Assembly (NCBI RefSeq): GCF_049472655.1 | Contig: NZ_JAQNCS010000004.1 | Location: forward strand, 94,492-158,491 | Direction: 5' to 3' | Length of the DNA: 64,000 nt | From: Deferribacter abyssi | GTDB lineage: Bacteria > Chrysiogenota > Deferribacteres > Deferribacterales > Deferribacteraceae | Part shown: piece by piece, positions 52,084 to 61,190 of the stretch | Layout: each line of letters opens with the position of its first letter | Numbering within the stretch: the stretch's first letter is position 1 | Program-made: the position numbers and the translations under genes | The notes under the pieces: generated by a model | Databases searched by the model: none | What the model saw: only the letters and a program-made list of their open reading frames with translations | Told to the model about the DNA's origin: nothing

Positions 52084-52802
52084 AATTGCTCTCACATATA
52101 ATTTTCGAAGAAGCGGAAGAAAAATTATCAAATCTATCTGTAATTGATTACGTCTTAGGATTAAGTTACATAGCTGTAAAAACGGAAGCTGGAATAGGGA
52201 TAGCCTACACCTTCAGAACAAATATTTCATCTGGTTGTAATATACTCAATAAAAATCTTAAAGGGCTAAAAGCCCTTGACCTTGCCAAGCTTTTTTTTAG
52301 TGATAATCTCCTTGAATCCTCAATAGGTCTTGCGACAATAAACTCGGTTTTGAACAATGGGCAAAAAGATATCTGTGAAATTACTGAACGGTTTGATTTT
52401 AAAAATAAAAATGTAGCTATTGTAGGATATTTCAAACCAGTCATTGAAAAAATTAAAGATATTGTCAAAAATCTATATATTTTTGAACTAAAAACTTTTC
52501 CTAATATTTTACCACCCAATCTTGCAAAATTTTATCTTCCAAATTGTGATATTGTAATAATCTCAGGCACAACATTGATTAATAAAACAACGGAAGATTT
52601 CCTTTGTTACTGCTCTGATAACAGTGTAAAAATAATAATGGGACCATCCACACCCCTTTCCAATGAATTGGGTAAGTTTTCAAATATTGCAGGAAGTTTC
52701 GTGAAAGATGATAACATCCTCGATGCCATATCAAAAGGCGCCGGCATGAAAGGGATAAAACCTTATATAGAAAAACGATGGCTCACTAAATCAACTATTT
52801 AA
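52080..52802 (+). CDS. DUF364/DUF4213 protein, putative heavy-metal chelation
   Basis: The 240-residue protein fits the DUF4213-DUF364 arrangement: an N-terminal domain with the turn KTEAGIGIAYTF, then a Rossmann-like domain with VAIVGYFKPVIEKIK near residue 115 and IISGTTLINKTTEDFL near residue 160. The family is described as possible metal chelation or Rossmann-like; its reaction is unknown. It follows hisE by overlap, so it is cotranscribed. Its stop overlaps by three bases the stop of a convergent S4 gene. Confidence 0.7.
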   Translation: MKLLSHIIFEEAEEKLSNLSVIDYVLGLSYIAVKTEAGIGIAYTFRTNISSGCNILNKNLKGLKALDLAKLFFSDNLLESSIGLATINSVLNNGQKDICEITERFDFKNKNVAIVGYFKPVIEKIKDIVKNLYIFELKTFPNILPPNLAKFYLPNCDIVIISGTTLINKTTEDFLCYCSDNSVKIIMGPSTPLSNELGKFSNIAGSFVKDDNILDAISKGAGMKGIKPYIEKRWLTKSTI

Positions 52803-53077
52803 AAATCATCCACATTTTTTACTTCATAGGATAAAACTTCTATATATTCATCAATATCTTTTTTAGGAATACTCCCTTTAGTCACAGGTACCTTCAATAC
52901 CTTTATTTCTTTCTTATAATTCCACATATCGAGAGTAACCAAATCCCCTTCTTTAATCTTCGTAGAAGGTTTCGCCTTTCGTCCATTAACATAAACAAAA
53001 CCTTCATCAGCAGCTTCATTTGCCACACTTCTACGTCTAATAAGCATAGTCACTTTTAGGAATTTATCGAGTCTCAT
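52799..53077 (-). CDS. S4-domain RNA-binding protein (RqcP/Hsp15-like)
   Basis: This 92-residue protein begins RLDKFLKVTMLIRRRSVA and has EAADEGFVYVNGRKAKPST, the S4 domain, followed by a short basic tail. This size and pattern match RqcP/YabO or Hsp15, which bind 50S subunits that carry stalled peptidyl-tRNA. The start ATG at 53077 has GGAG eight bases upstream; the longer frame starts with GTG inside that site. It is the last gene of the leftward chain. Confidence 0.85.
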   Translation of the reverse strand: MRLDKFLKVTMLIRRRSVANEAADEGFVYVNGRKAKPSTKIKEGDLVTLDMWNYKKEIKVLKVPVTKGSIPKKDIDEYIEVLSYEVKNVDDF

Positions 53078-53107
53078 AAAAATCTCCACAAATCAGTTGC
53101 CTCTTTA

Positions 53108-54019
53108 TTACATGTACTTAATAAAAATAGTTGCTTTATGTTTTTCTAACCATGATTTCACCACTTCTGGATACATCTTCTCTTTTATTTTTCTGGTTAT
53201 TTCCTCTCGTAAGTTATCATCCACATCGTATTTACTTTTAAAATCCTCAATGTAAAAAATCACAAAATTCTCTCCATCTTTCATTTCAAAGACATCACCT
53301 TTTTTATGTTCTACTACAATTTTTTTATATCTCTCAGGTAAATCAGAAATCTTTAACCATCCTACATACCCACCTTTTTTAGAACTCTTGTCCTTTGAAA
53401 ATTTTATAGCTGCATCCGCAAAAGATCTCTTTTTGATATATTCTTTAACTTTCTTCACTTCATCCTCACTACCAACTCGTATAATTCTTAATTCATACTT
53501 ATCTGCAAGATTCAGTTCTTCTTGATGTTCATCTATATAGTGTTTAATATCTACATCTGTAACAACAAGTTTTGGCATAATTATTGCAGATCTTATCCTT
53601 GCATTTAGTATTTCATTTTTAAGCTGATACTTATATTTTTCCAAAGTTAGATTATTTTGCTCCAAAACATGTCCAAGCTGTTCCAAAGTAATATTATTTT
53701 GTTTTAGAACATCATTAAGAGCTCTCTCCACTTCATCATCGGTCACTTTTATTCCTTCTCTTTCGGCAGCAATTTCATAAGTATATTGATTCACCAAAAA
53801 ATCTAACACTTCCTTATAATATTTTTTTAGCAAAACTTCTCTCCTTGTCTCATCTTTTACAGAATAAATCTGTTTAACTTTTTTAGGGTTAAATGACTCT
53901 ATATCATACTGCGTAATAATTTTATCACCAACTATGGCAACAACTTTATCAATTATTTTCGCTTGAATTGTCGCTGTTAGTAATATTAAGGTTAAAATCG
54001 TAAATTTTAATATCTGCAT
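53108..54019 (-). CDS. SurA-like periplasmic peptidyl-prolyl isomerase
   Basis: This 303-residue protein has a signal peptide (MQILKFTILTLILLTATIQA), then a SurA N-terminal chaperone domain with KVVAIVGDKIITQYDIE. A single PpiC-type parvulin domain follows, with YELRIIRVGSEDEVKKV near residue 180, GGYVGWLKISDLPERYK and FVIFYIEDF. It should assist folding of outer-membrane proteins. E. coli SurA has two parvulin domains; this one has one. It overlaps the start of its upstream neighbour's coding end by 71 bases. Confidence 0.88.
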   Translation of the reverse strand: MQILKFTILTLILLTATIQAKIIDKVVAIVGDKIITQYDIESFNPKKVKQIYSVKDETRREVLLKKYYKEVLDFLVNQYTYEIAAEREGIKVTDDEVERALNDVLKQNNITLEQLGHVLEQNNLTLEKYKYQLKNEILNARIRSAIIMPKLVVTDVDIKHYIDEHQEELNLADKYELRIIRVGSEDEVKKVKEYIKKRSFADAAIKFSKDKSSKKGGYVGWLKISDLPERYKKIVVEHKKGDVFEMKDGENFVIFYIEDFKSKYDVDDNLREEITRKIKEKMYPEVVKSWLEKHKATIFIKYM

Positions 54020-54935
54020 TTTTCCTCAACTCCTTCAGATGATTATTTAAAAATTTATCCACTTTACTTGTAAACAATTCTTGATAAATTCTAGGTTTAA
54101 GTACATCATAACTTTTATTTTCCTTTCTTACTTTGCCGACTACTTTAAAAATATGATAACCATAATCTGATTTGTAAATGGGACTAATCCTGTTTACTTT
54201 TAGTTTCTTTATGAATTGAAACACTTTTGGCATATCATCAAGCACTATGTTTCCAAGATCTCCTCCATCATCCTTCTCTGGACCCACAGAATATTTTTTT
54301 GCCACTTCAGAAAATTTCTTACCTCTCAAAAGTTCTAGCCTTGCTTTCTTAGCATCTTTATAATTTAAGGTCACAATATGAAGCACATGATATCTTACAG
54401 ATGATTTATATCTTGTGATAAATTCATTGTATTTACTTTTTACTTCATCTTCTGTCACAACTATATTTTTTTCAATCAGTCTATTTACCCATTCTTTTAC
54501 TATTAAATTTTCCTTAAATAACTTCTTGTACTTTTCAAAACTAATCGGTAAACTAATCACATAGGACTCATCACTAAGATTTTTAATATTTTTTACTATT
54601 TCCTCAAATCTCACGTCATCTATCTTTATATTATTTTTCACAGCCTCTTCCAAAAGCACCTTAAAATTAATAAATTCATCTAAATATAAACTAGTTAAAT
54701 TATCGTTGCTTAAATCCATATCAGAAGTTTCAGGAAAATTAAAATACACAAAATTTAAAATATCCTCTTTATAATATGGAATACCATTAATCATAATAGC
54801 AGCATCTTTAAAAAGATTAATTCTTTCCTCTGATGTCTTGTTATCCTGCTTACCTACAAACTCTTTTGACTCCTGTTTTTGACAAGATATAACAAACATT
54901 GTAATTATTATAAAAATAATAATTGTTCTTATCAT
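53949..54935 (-). CDS. PpiC-type peptidyl-prolyl isomerase lipoprotein
   Basis: This 328-residue protein has a lipoprotein signal (IIITMFVISCQKQ) and a C-terminal parvulin domain with SSVRYHVLHIVTLN, FSEVAKKYSVGPEKDDGGDLG and SDYGYHIFKV. The central region looks like a PrsA/SurA-type chaperone helix. Anchored to a membrane, it should help fold exported proteins. It starts four bases inside the mfd stop region. Its coding sequence overlaps the next gene by 71 bases. Confidence 0.87.
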   Translation of the reverse strand: MIRTIIIFIIITMFVISCQKQESKEFVGKQDNKTSEERINLFKDAAIMINGIPYYKEDILNFVYFNFPETSDMDLSNDNLTSLYLDEFINFKVLLEEAVKNNIKIDDVRFEEIVKNIKNLSDESYVISLPISFEKYKKLFKENLIVKEWVNRLIEKNIVVTEDEVKSKYNEFITRYKSSVRYHVLHIVTLNYKDAKKARLELLRGKKFSEVAKKYSVGPEKDDGGDLGNIVLDDMPKVFQFIKKLKVNRISPIYKSDYGYHIFKVVGKVRKENKSYDVLKPRIYQELFTSKVDKFLNNHLKELRKNADIKIYDFNLNITNSDNSSENN

Positions 54936-57900
54936 ACCAACTCTTTTTCTTGATTCAATACATCCAAATATTGTTTAAAAAACAAAGCAAATTCCTTCAA
55001 ATAATCATTGTTTTCTTTACAAATCATGCACAGTGTATTTTCATCTTTAAAATTTGCAACTATTTTATCACTATCTTTCACCAAAACAAGAAAACTATTA
55101 ATATCAAAATTTGTATCTTTATTCATAACTAAGTTAATACTACCTTTCAAAACAAACATTTTCTTAACTTTAAGAAAAGAAAAAACATTTTTCAAATACA
55201 TAATGTAAATTAAATTATAAACCTCTTTAGGTAGATCTCCATAAAGAATATTAAGTTCATCCATCATATCTTTAATGGTTTCAAAATCTTGCAAATCTGA
55301 AATTGTTCTATAATAATTAATTCTTTCCCTATGAGATGGTATAAACGAAGCTGGGATATAATGTGGTACGCTAGAGATTATTTCAGTTTCAAAAACAGCT
55401 TTTTCTACCCCTCGTAACTCTTGAATAGCGTCATTAACCATCTGAATATACAATTCATAACCCACATTAACTACAAAACCAGATTGTTCTGCCCCCAAAA
55501 TATCTCCTGCCCCCCGTAACTGTAAATCATATGTAGAAATTTTAAAACCACTACCCAAATCAGATAATTGCTGTATTATTTTCAGCCTTTTTCTTGCTAT
55601 TTCACTAAGGCTTACCCCGACAGGAATTCTCAAATAACAATACCCTCTTCTTCTACCTCTTCCTACTCGTCCCTTCAGTTGATAAAGCTGAGCTAAACCA
55701 AACTTATGAGCATTGTTTACTATAATGGTATTAGCATTAGGGATATCAAGTCCATTTTCCACAATAGTAGTACAAACGAGGATATCAATGTCTCCTTGAT
55801 AAAATTCATCAAATACCTTATCTAAAGTATTAGAACTCATCTTTCCGTGAGCTATCCTCACCTTAGACATAGGGGCCATCTCTTTTACATAAGCAGCCAC
55901 TTTTTCAATATTTTCCACGCTATTATGCAAGAAATAAACCTGCCCACCTCTCTTTAGCTCTTTTAAAATAGCTTCTTGAACCTCTTCATCATTCTTTATT
56001 ACTTTAATAGCAACAGGTTCCCTGTCATTTGGAGGTGTTTCTATGATACTCATATCCCTTAAACCGCTTAAAGATAATTGCAACGTTCTAGGAATAGGTG
56101 TAGCAGTCAAAATTAAAACATCCACATCACTTTTAATTGCCTTTATCTTTTCTTTATGATTTACCCCAAAACGCTGCTCTTCATCCACGATTAAAAGACC
56201 CAAATCCTTAAATTCTACATCATTTGACAACAACCTATGCGTCCCAACAATAATATCAATTTCCCCATTTTTTACCTTCTTTAAGGTTTTCTTAATTTCA
56301 TTATTACTCTTTAACCTAGAAACATAATCAATATTTACCGGCAAACCCATAAACCTTTCTGTAAAGTTTTTAAAATGCTGCCTTACAAGAACAGTAGTTG
56401 GGGCAAGAAAAGCCACCTGTTTTCCACTCTCCACAGCTTTTGCTGCAGCCCTAATTGCGACCTCAGTTTTTCCAAATCCCACATCTCCACAAACAAGCCT
56501 CTCCATGGGTTTTTCACTTTCCATATCCCTAAACACTTCATTTAAAACTAAAAGTTGGTCTTCTGTTTCCTCATAAGGGAACCCAGCTTCGACGGTTCTT
56601 AAAATTTCTCCTTCATTTACAAAAGCAAACCCTTTTCTTTTTTTCCTTTCTGCATAAATCTTAAGTATGTCTACAGCTAACTTCTTAGCACTTTTATAAG
56701 CTTGATCTTTTAGTTTTTTCCATCTATTAGATTTCAAACTGCTAAGCCTGGGTTGATACCCTTTTGTTCCTACGTACTTTTGAATCAAGCCAATATTTGA
56801 AATAGGAATATACAAAACTTCATCATGTTCAAACTGAACTTTTATATAATCCCCTTTTATTCCACCTATCTCTTTGGTTTCAATACCATAATATTTACCA
56901 ATACCATAATCAATATGTACAACAAAGTCACCCACTTCTAAATCAGCTATATTGGTTTTAAAAAGCTGCTTTTTCTTATTTTGCCGCATTTTTTTAATAA
57001 AACCGAATATTTCGCTATCTACAAAAAGTGCAAACTTACTTGTTTCATCAATAAAACCACCAGAAAACCCCCCATCCACTATACCAACAATCTTAGGTTT
57101 TAAATCAAAAAATGTTTTTACTTCTTTTACAGTCAGCTCATGTTCAGTGGCAAAGTTAATGAAAATTTCTTTTATCTTGCTATTATTAAAAGTAACTACC
57201 AACGAATATTCATTCTTTATAAGATCCTCTAACTTTACAATAAAATTTTCAGCATTTTCATAAATATTTGAATTTCTTGCTAAATAAAAAGAACTAGCAG
57301 CAGTAAACTCCACATTAATCTTACCACTTTCAACGATTTCGTTTAAATAAAATATTTCGTTATTTGCTATTTTTTTTAAAAAATCAGATTTAGTCAAAAA
57401 AACCGATTCAATAGAATATTTGTGTTTAGATTCTAAATAGTTATGATAAATAAACTTTTCAAAACTATCCAATTTATCATCAAAATTGTCGCCAAAAATA
57501 ATCACTTTATATTTATTGTCGATATAATCAAAAATTGAAGACATCTCATTCACATATGGAGCATACCAATGTACCCCAGCAAACTTACCAAACTCTATAA
57601 TTTTTTGTCTTTTTCTCTCATCATCAATTTTTTCAATCAACTTATCATTATCTGAAACTATTTCATCTGCAGGCAAAATTGTAACGGTAGTCATTTCAGC
57701 TACTTTCCTAAGTTCTTCATAATTAAATAAATATATTTTTTCTATCTCATCACCGAATAATTCTATTCTTACAGGATATTCTTCACCAAAAGGATAAATT
57801 TCTACTAAATCTCCTCTAATAAGAAATTCACCTTCCGCAGATACCACCTCTACCTCTACATACCCAAGACAATCAAAAAAATATCTTATCTCATCCAAAG

Positions 57901-58273
57901 ATACAGTATCACCCACAGAAAAAGTTATTATCGAATCTAAAAACTCATTTCTTGATAATATCTTCTTACATGCTGAATAAATTGTCCCAATGAGTATAAA
58001 TGGGCTCTTATCCATTAACATAGAATATAGTGTTTTAACCCTTTTAGAGTAGATTTCTTTTTCAATCTTAACTTCATCAAACGGGTCATGAGTAAGCTCA
58101 GGAAACGTTAAGACTCTTTTCTCAGGAAAAAAAAAGCTTAATTCATTTACAATTTTTTCCATGTCAAATCTATTTTCACAGATAACAACTGCAGAATCAT
58201 CTGCTCCTAAATACTTTCTCAGAAAGTATGTTTTTGATGAACCCCAAAGACCTGTAAATAAATTCTTATTCAT
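54932..58273 (-). CDS. mfd: Transcription-repair coupling factor
   Basis: This 1113-residue Mfd removes stalled RNA polymerase and recruits UvrA. It has the UvrB-like N-terminal region (GDLVEIYPFGEEYPVRIE) and the RNA polymerase-interacting domain (VGDFVVHIDYGIGKYYG). The helicase core has Walker A GDVGFGKTEVAIRAA, the DEEQ box LLIVDEEQRFGV and ILTATPIPRTLQLSLSG. Next are VGRGRRRGYCYL and the TRG motif. The C-terminal domain is short. It sits between hldE2 and the PpiC gene, with four-base overlaps on both sides. Confidence 0.97.
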   Translation of the reverse strand: MNKNLFTGLWGSSKTYFLRKYLGADDSAVVICENRFDMEKIVNELSFFFPEKRVLTFPELTHDPFDEVKIEKEIYSKRVKTLYSMLMDKSPFILIGTIYSACKKILSRNEFLDSIITFSVGDTVSLDEIRYFFDCLGYVEVEVVSAEGEFLIRGDLVEIYPFGEEYPVRIELFGDEIEKIYLFNYEELRKVAEMTTVTILPADEIVSDNDKLIEKIDDERKRQKIIEFGKFAGVHWYAPYVNEMSSIFDYIDNKYKVIIFGDNFDDKLDSFEKFIYHNYLESKHKYSIESVFLTKSDFLKKIANNEIFYLNEIVESGKINVEFTAASSFYLARNSNIYENAENFIVKLEDLIKNEYSLVVTFNNSKIKEIFINFATEHELTVKEVKTFFDLKPKIVGIVDGGFSGGFIDETSKFALFVDSEIFGFIKKMRQNKKKQLFKTNIADLEVGDFVVHIDYGIGKYYGIETKEIGGIKGDYIKVQFEHDEVLYIPISNIGLIQKYVGTKGYQPRLSSLKSNRWKKLKDQAYKSAKKLAVDILKIYAERKKRKGFAFVNEGEILRTVEAGFPYEETEDQLLVLNEVFRDMESEKPMERLVCGDVGFGKTEVAIRAAAKAVESGKQVAFLAPTTVLVRQHFKNFTERFMGLPVNIDYVSRLKSNNEIKKTLKKVKNGEIDIIVGTHRLLSNDVEFKDLGLLIVDEEQRFGVNHKEKIKAIKSDVDVLILTATPIPRTLQLSLSGLRDMSIIETPPNDREPVAIKVIKNDEEVQEAILKELKRGGQVYFLHNSVENIEKVAAYVKEMAPMSKVRIAHGKMSSNTLDKVFDEFYQGDIDILVCTTIVENGLDIPNANTIIVNNAHKFGLAQLYQLKGRVGRGRRRGYCYLRIPVGVSLSEIARKRLKIIQQLSDLGSGFKISTYDLQLRGAGDILGAEQSGFVVNVGYELYIQMVNDAIQELRGVEKAVFETEIISSVPHYIPASFIPSHRERINYYRTISDLQDFETIKDMMDELNILYGDLPKEVYNLIYIMYLKNVFSFLKVKKMFVLKGSINLVMNKDTNFDINSFLVLVKDSDKIVANFKDENTLCMICKENNDYLKEFALFFKQYLDVLNQEKELV

Positions 58274-58749
58274 TTTTCACAATAAATATTCAAAATTTTA
58301 TCAATAATGTTTGTTGTTGCAAACCCTTTCTCATAATTTAAGGAAAAAACTTTTCCGCCTTTCTTCTTCACAATATCTGCTCCCACAATCTCATCCTCTT
58401 TCCAGTCACCTCCTTTTACAAGGATATCAGGTTGAATTTTTTTAATAATTTCATATGGTGTATCTTCATCGAAATAAGTTACATAGTCTACCGGTTTTAA
58501 AGAAGCCATCATAATCATTCTATCTTTTAACGAATTAATAGGTCTTTTATCTCCTTTCAATCTTTTAACAGACGCATCACTATTTAAAGCCACAACCAAA
58601 ATATCTCCAAGCTCTTTAGCCTTAAACAGATATGATACATGCCCAACATGAAGAATATCAAAACAACCATTTGTAAAAACAATTTTCTTATTCAGGGCCC
58701 TCAACTCATCAACCAACTTTTCTACATCGTAAAAAATATTTTGAGCCAT
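58270..58749 (-). CDS. hldE: D-glycero-beta-D-manno-heptose 1-phosphate adenylyltransferase
   Basis: This 159-residue stand-alone adenylyltransferase corresponds to the C-terminal half of HldE (RfaE domain II). The nucleotidyltransferase motif is VFTNGCFDILHVGHVSYL, with H-x-G-H, and VALNSDASVKRLKG follows, then DILVKGGDW. It makes ADP-heptose for LPS core. The kinase half (HldA) is not in this window; gmhA is nine bases upstream. Confidence 0.9.
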   Translation of the reverse strand: MAQNIFYDVEKLVDELRALNKKIVFTNGCFDILHVGHVSYLFKAKELGDILVVALNSDASVKRLKGDKRPINSLKDRMIMMASLKPVDYVTYFDEDTPYEIIKKIQPDILVKGGDWKEDEIVGADIVKKKGGKVFSLNYEKGFATTNIIDKILNIYCEK

Positions 58750-58758
58750 ATATAAAAC

Positions 58759-59352
58759 CTACACTTCCAGCATATCAGAAAATCTACCAAACATAATCTC
58801 ATCCACAAGCTCACAAATAATATGTCCAGCAGCAATATGCATTTCCTGAATTCTTGGAGTATTATCTGAATCTATCACAAGGAATAAATCACACAACCCT
58901 TTCATCATGCCTCCATCTTTTCCTGAAAAACCAATAGTCTTAATCCCATTATTTGCTGCAAATCTAAGAGCATTTATCACATTAGGAGAATTCCCACTTG
59001 TAGAAATACCCCACACCACATCCTTTTCATCAGCCAACGCCATAACCTGCTTCAGAAATACCTGATCGAAGTCATAATCATTGCTTATAGAAGTAATTAC
59101 AGAGGTATCGGTAGTTAGAGCTATAGCAGGCAAAGAGGGTCTTTCAATTTTAAATCTATTGATAAACTCTGCAGCAATATGTTGGGCATCAGCAGCACTT
59201 CCTCCATTTCCAAAAATTAAAATTTTGCCTTCTTCCATAAAACAGTTTGCAATTTCATGGGCAGCAGCAATTAGAAAATGTCTACTCTCAGCAACAAATT
59301 TACTAAGCACATCTTTCATCTCATCAAAAATACTATCAACAAAACTTTCCAT
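58759..59352 (-). CDS. gmhA: Sedoheptulose-7-phosphate isomerase
   Basis: GmhA starts the ADP-heptose pathway. It is a SIS-fold protein with FGNGGSAADAQHIAAEF near residue 50, LTTDTSVITSISNDY and GISTSGNSPNV. The start was set at the ATG at 59352, six bases after GAGG. A GTG at 59364 that overlaps the phoH stop is the alternative and would add four residues. It lies beside hldE2, so the two LPS heptose genes are coupled. Confidence 0.93.
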   Translation of the reverse strand: MESFVDSIFDEMKDVLSKFVAESRHFLIAAAHEIANCFMEEGKILIFGNGGSAADAQHIAAEFINRFKIERPSLPAIALTTDTSVITSISNDYDFDQVFLKQVMALADEKDVVWGISTSGNSPNVINALRFAANNGIKTIGFSGKDGGMMKGLCDLFLVIDSDNTPRIQEMHIAAGHIICELVDEIMFGRFSDMLEV

Positions 59353-59360
59353 CCCATACC

Positions 59361-60671
59361 TCACAACTTATTTGCAGCTTTTGTAGCTAACTCAGAACGC
59401 TCACCTTTAATAAGGGTAACAGTTGCTGCTATTTCATCACCACTAAACCTATCAACCACATAAGTCAGCCCATTTGAATGATAATCTATATAAGGATTAT
59501 CTATCTGATAAGGGTCACCAGTCAATACCACTTTAGTGTTCTCCCCTGCACGGGTAAGAATTGTTTTTATTTCATGCGGTGTCAAATTTTGAGCTTCATC
59601 TACTATAAAAAATTGATTTGGCATACTTCTTCCTCGAATATATGTAAGAGCTTCAACCTCAATAATATTTTGTTCAAGCAACGCCTTATAAGAATACCCT
59701 CCATTACCACGAGAATTCTCTCCAGATAGTATTAGCTGAAGATTGTCATAAATCGGCTGCATCCAAGGATGTAGTTTTTCATGTAACTCTCCAGGTAAAT
59801 ACCCCAAATCTTTACCCATTGGAAGAATAGGTCTTGCTACCAACAACTTTCTGTAACAGTTGTCATCTGCAACTTTTTTTAAACCTGCAGCCAACGCTAA
59901 AAGAGTCTTACCAGTCCCAGCAATTCCCATTAAACATACAAGTTTTATATTATCATCCATCAAAGCATCAAAGGCAAAACGCTGTTCTGCATTTCTCGCA
60001 AAAATTCCCCATATACCAGACTTAAATTCTTCCACCCTTCTTAACTTTTTCTTTTTATTATAATACCTTGCAAGAGCAGAATGTTTCTCATTGTTTTCTG
60101 ACTTTACAACCACATATTCATTTTCTTTCAAATCGAGTTCAATTTCAAGTTCTCCAATACTGTAAAGAATATTAACATTGCTCTCGTCCAATAAAATCTC
60201 CTTTGCTCCGTCAAAGAAATTTTCAACTTCTACTTTGTCTTTTTCAAAATCGATAGCTTTTATACCTAAAACATCAGCTTTAATCCTCAAGTTTGCATCT
60301 TTCGTTACGAAAACCACTTCTTTATTTTCATTATCTTTTAAATATTTTGCTACAGAAAGTATCAAATTATCAGATTTATCTCTAATAAGCTCATCCGATA
60401 TATATTTGCTCAACTCATGATTACATACGTTAACTCTCACAATTGAACCATTTTTAATTTTGACCCCTTTACTCAAATCTCCTAGTTTCCTGAGTTCATC
60501 CAGCTTTCTTGCCACAAACCTTGCATTATACCCTGTTTGATCCAAATGTTTTTTAAAAATATCGATCTCTTCAATAACTGTGATAGGTATATTAATGACA
60601 CTATTCTCAAAAGAAAAAATAGCCATTGGATCATACAATAACACATTTGTATCAAAAACATAGTTAATCAT
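59361..60671 (-). CDS. PhoH-family protein with N-terminal PIN domain
   Basis: This 436-residue PhoH2-type protein combines two parts. The N-terminal PIN nuclease has YVFDTNVLLYDP (first Asp) and later aspartates (ILSVAK, TKDANLRIKA). The C-terminal PhoH ATPase/helicase domain has the P-loop MGIAGTGKTLLALAAGLK near residue 250 and FFIVDEAQNLTPHEIKT. Such proteins unwind and cut RNA in vitro. It heads a leftward operon with LPS heptose and mfd genes. Between its start and the promoter at 60861-60834 lies a terminator-like hairpin, so it may be under attenuation. Confidence 0.92.
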   Translation of the reverse strand: MINYVFDTNVLLYDPMAIFSFENSVINIPITVIEEIDIFKKHLDQTGYNARFVARKLDELRKLGDLSKGVKIKNGSIVRVNVCNHELSKYISDELIRDKSDNLILSVAKYLKDNENKEVVFVTKDANLRIKADVLGIKAIDFEKDKVEVENFFDGAKEILLDESNVNILYSIGELEIELDLKENEYVVVKSENNEKHSALARYYNKKKKLRRVEEFKSGIWGIFARNAEQRFAFDALMDDNIKLVCLMGIAGTGKTLLALAAGLKKVADDNCYRKLLVARPILPMGKDLGYLPGELHEKLHPWMQPIYDNLQLILSGENSRGNGGYSYKALLEQNIIEVEALTYIRGRSMPNQFFIVDEAQNLTPHEIKTILTRAGENTKVVLTGDPYQIDNPYIDYHSNGLTYVVDRFSGDEIAATVTLIKGERSELATKAANKL

Positions 60672-60754
60672 GAATCACCTCACAAGATAAATAATCCTAA
60701 TCTTAATAAATTTAGCTAACTTGGCAACAATTTTTAACATAAAAAAAGATAATA

Positions 60755-60782
60755 AAAAAGGAGGCCGCTTGGCCTCCTTTTT
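60755..60782. terminator. Strong bidirectional terminator
   Basis: A perfect 12-bp stem, AAAAAGGAGGCC/GGCCTCCTTTTT, with a 4-base loop has A and T runs on both sides. It can act in either direction. Confidence 0.88.
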
Positions 60783-60827
60783 GTGGGGGAGTTATCTATT
60801 ACTATGGGAGGATGTCCGTAATTGACG
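60755..60827 (-). ncRNA. Candidate small RNA or attenuator leader, C-rich
   Basis: Reading leftward, a short transcript of about 75 bases would start near 60827 and end at the strong terminator. It contains no ORF with a ribosome site. Two single-stranded C-rich runs, ATCCTCCCA (60813-60805) and CTCCCCCAC (60791-60783), are complementary to Shine-Dalgarno sequences, as in known C-rich regulatory RNAs. The terminator is GGAGGCC-rich (60755-60782): stem AAAAAGGAGGCC/GGCCTCCTTTTT, loop of four. Because phoH lies 84 bases further on the same strand, it could instead be an attenuator, with CCTCC pairing to GGAGG as the antiterminator. The evidence is from sequence layout alone. Confidence 0.6.
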
Positions 60828-60833
60828 CTTTGT

Positions 60834-60861
60834 AAAATATTAATTAATCACAAATTGTCAA
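60834..60861 (-). promoter_or_regulatory. Promoter of the C-rich RNA
   Basis: TTGACA (60861-60856) and TATTTT (60839-60834), read leftward, are 16 bases apart. The expected start is near 60827. Confidence 0.55.
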
Positions 60862-61190
60862 CATGTTTTTAATTACAAATTATCAAATAAAAAGATTTTA
60901 CCCATACCGCAAGCTAACATATTGCTACACAATAAAAAACTTAAATTTGCCATCACCAACTTATCTTAAAGAAGCAGTATTTAAAACCTTATTATAAAAA
61001 TTTCTAATTTTAATATTACTTAATTAGTCCTCTATCCCAATTCTTAATTCATTACATAACATAATTCCCTTATACAACATAAAAACGTAGGAGTTCTCAC
61101 TTTTTCAGTGGCAACTAATTAGTTACTATCTATAAAGCGACAACTAACAAAGAAAGTGTTCATTTTATATTATTTAATAACTCAAATGTA
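60862..61190. other. Intergenic stretch without a recognised gene
   Basis: This AT-rich spacer of about 330 bases lies upstream of the C-rich RNA promoter and next to the 3' end of yraN. Apart from the 25-base hairpin at 61092, I see no gene, tRNA or repeat in it. Confidence 0.6.
61092..61116. repeat. 25-base hairpin element, copy 2
   Basis: AGTT-CT-CACT-5 bases-AGTG-GC-AACT. It has the same paired segments, internal loop and length as the copy at 21165-21189, while its loop sequence differs. Confidence 0.5.
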
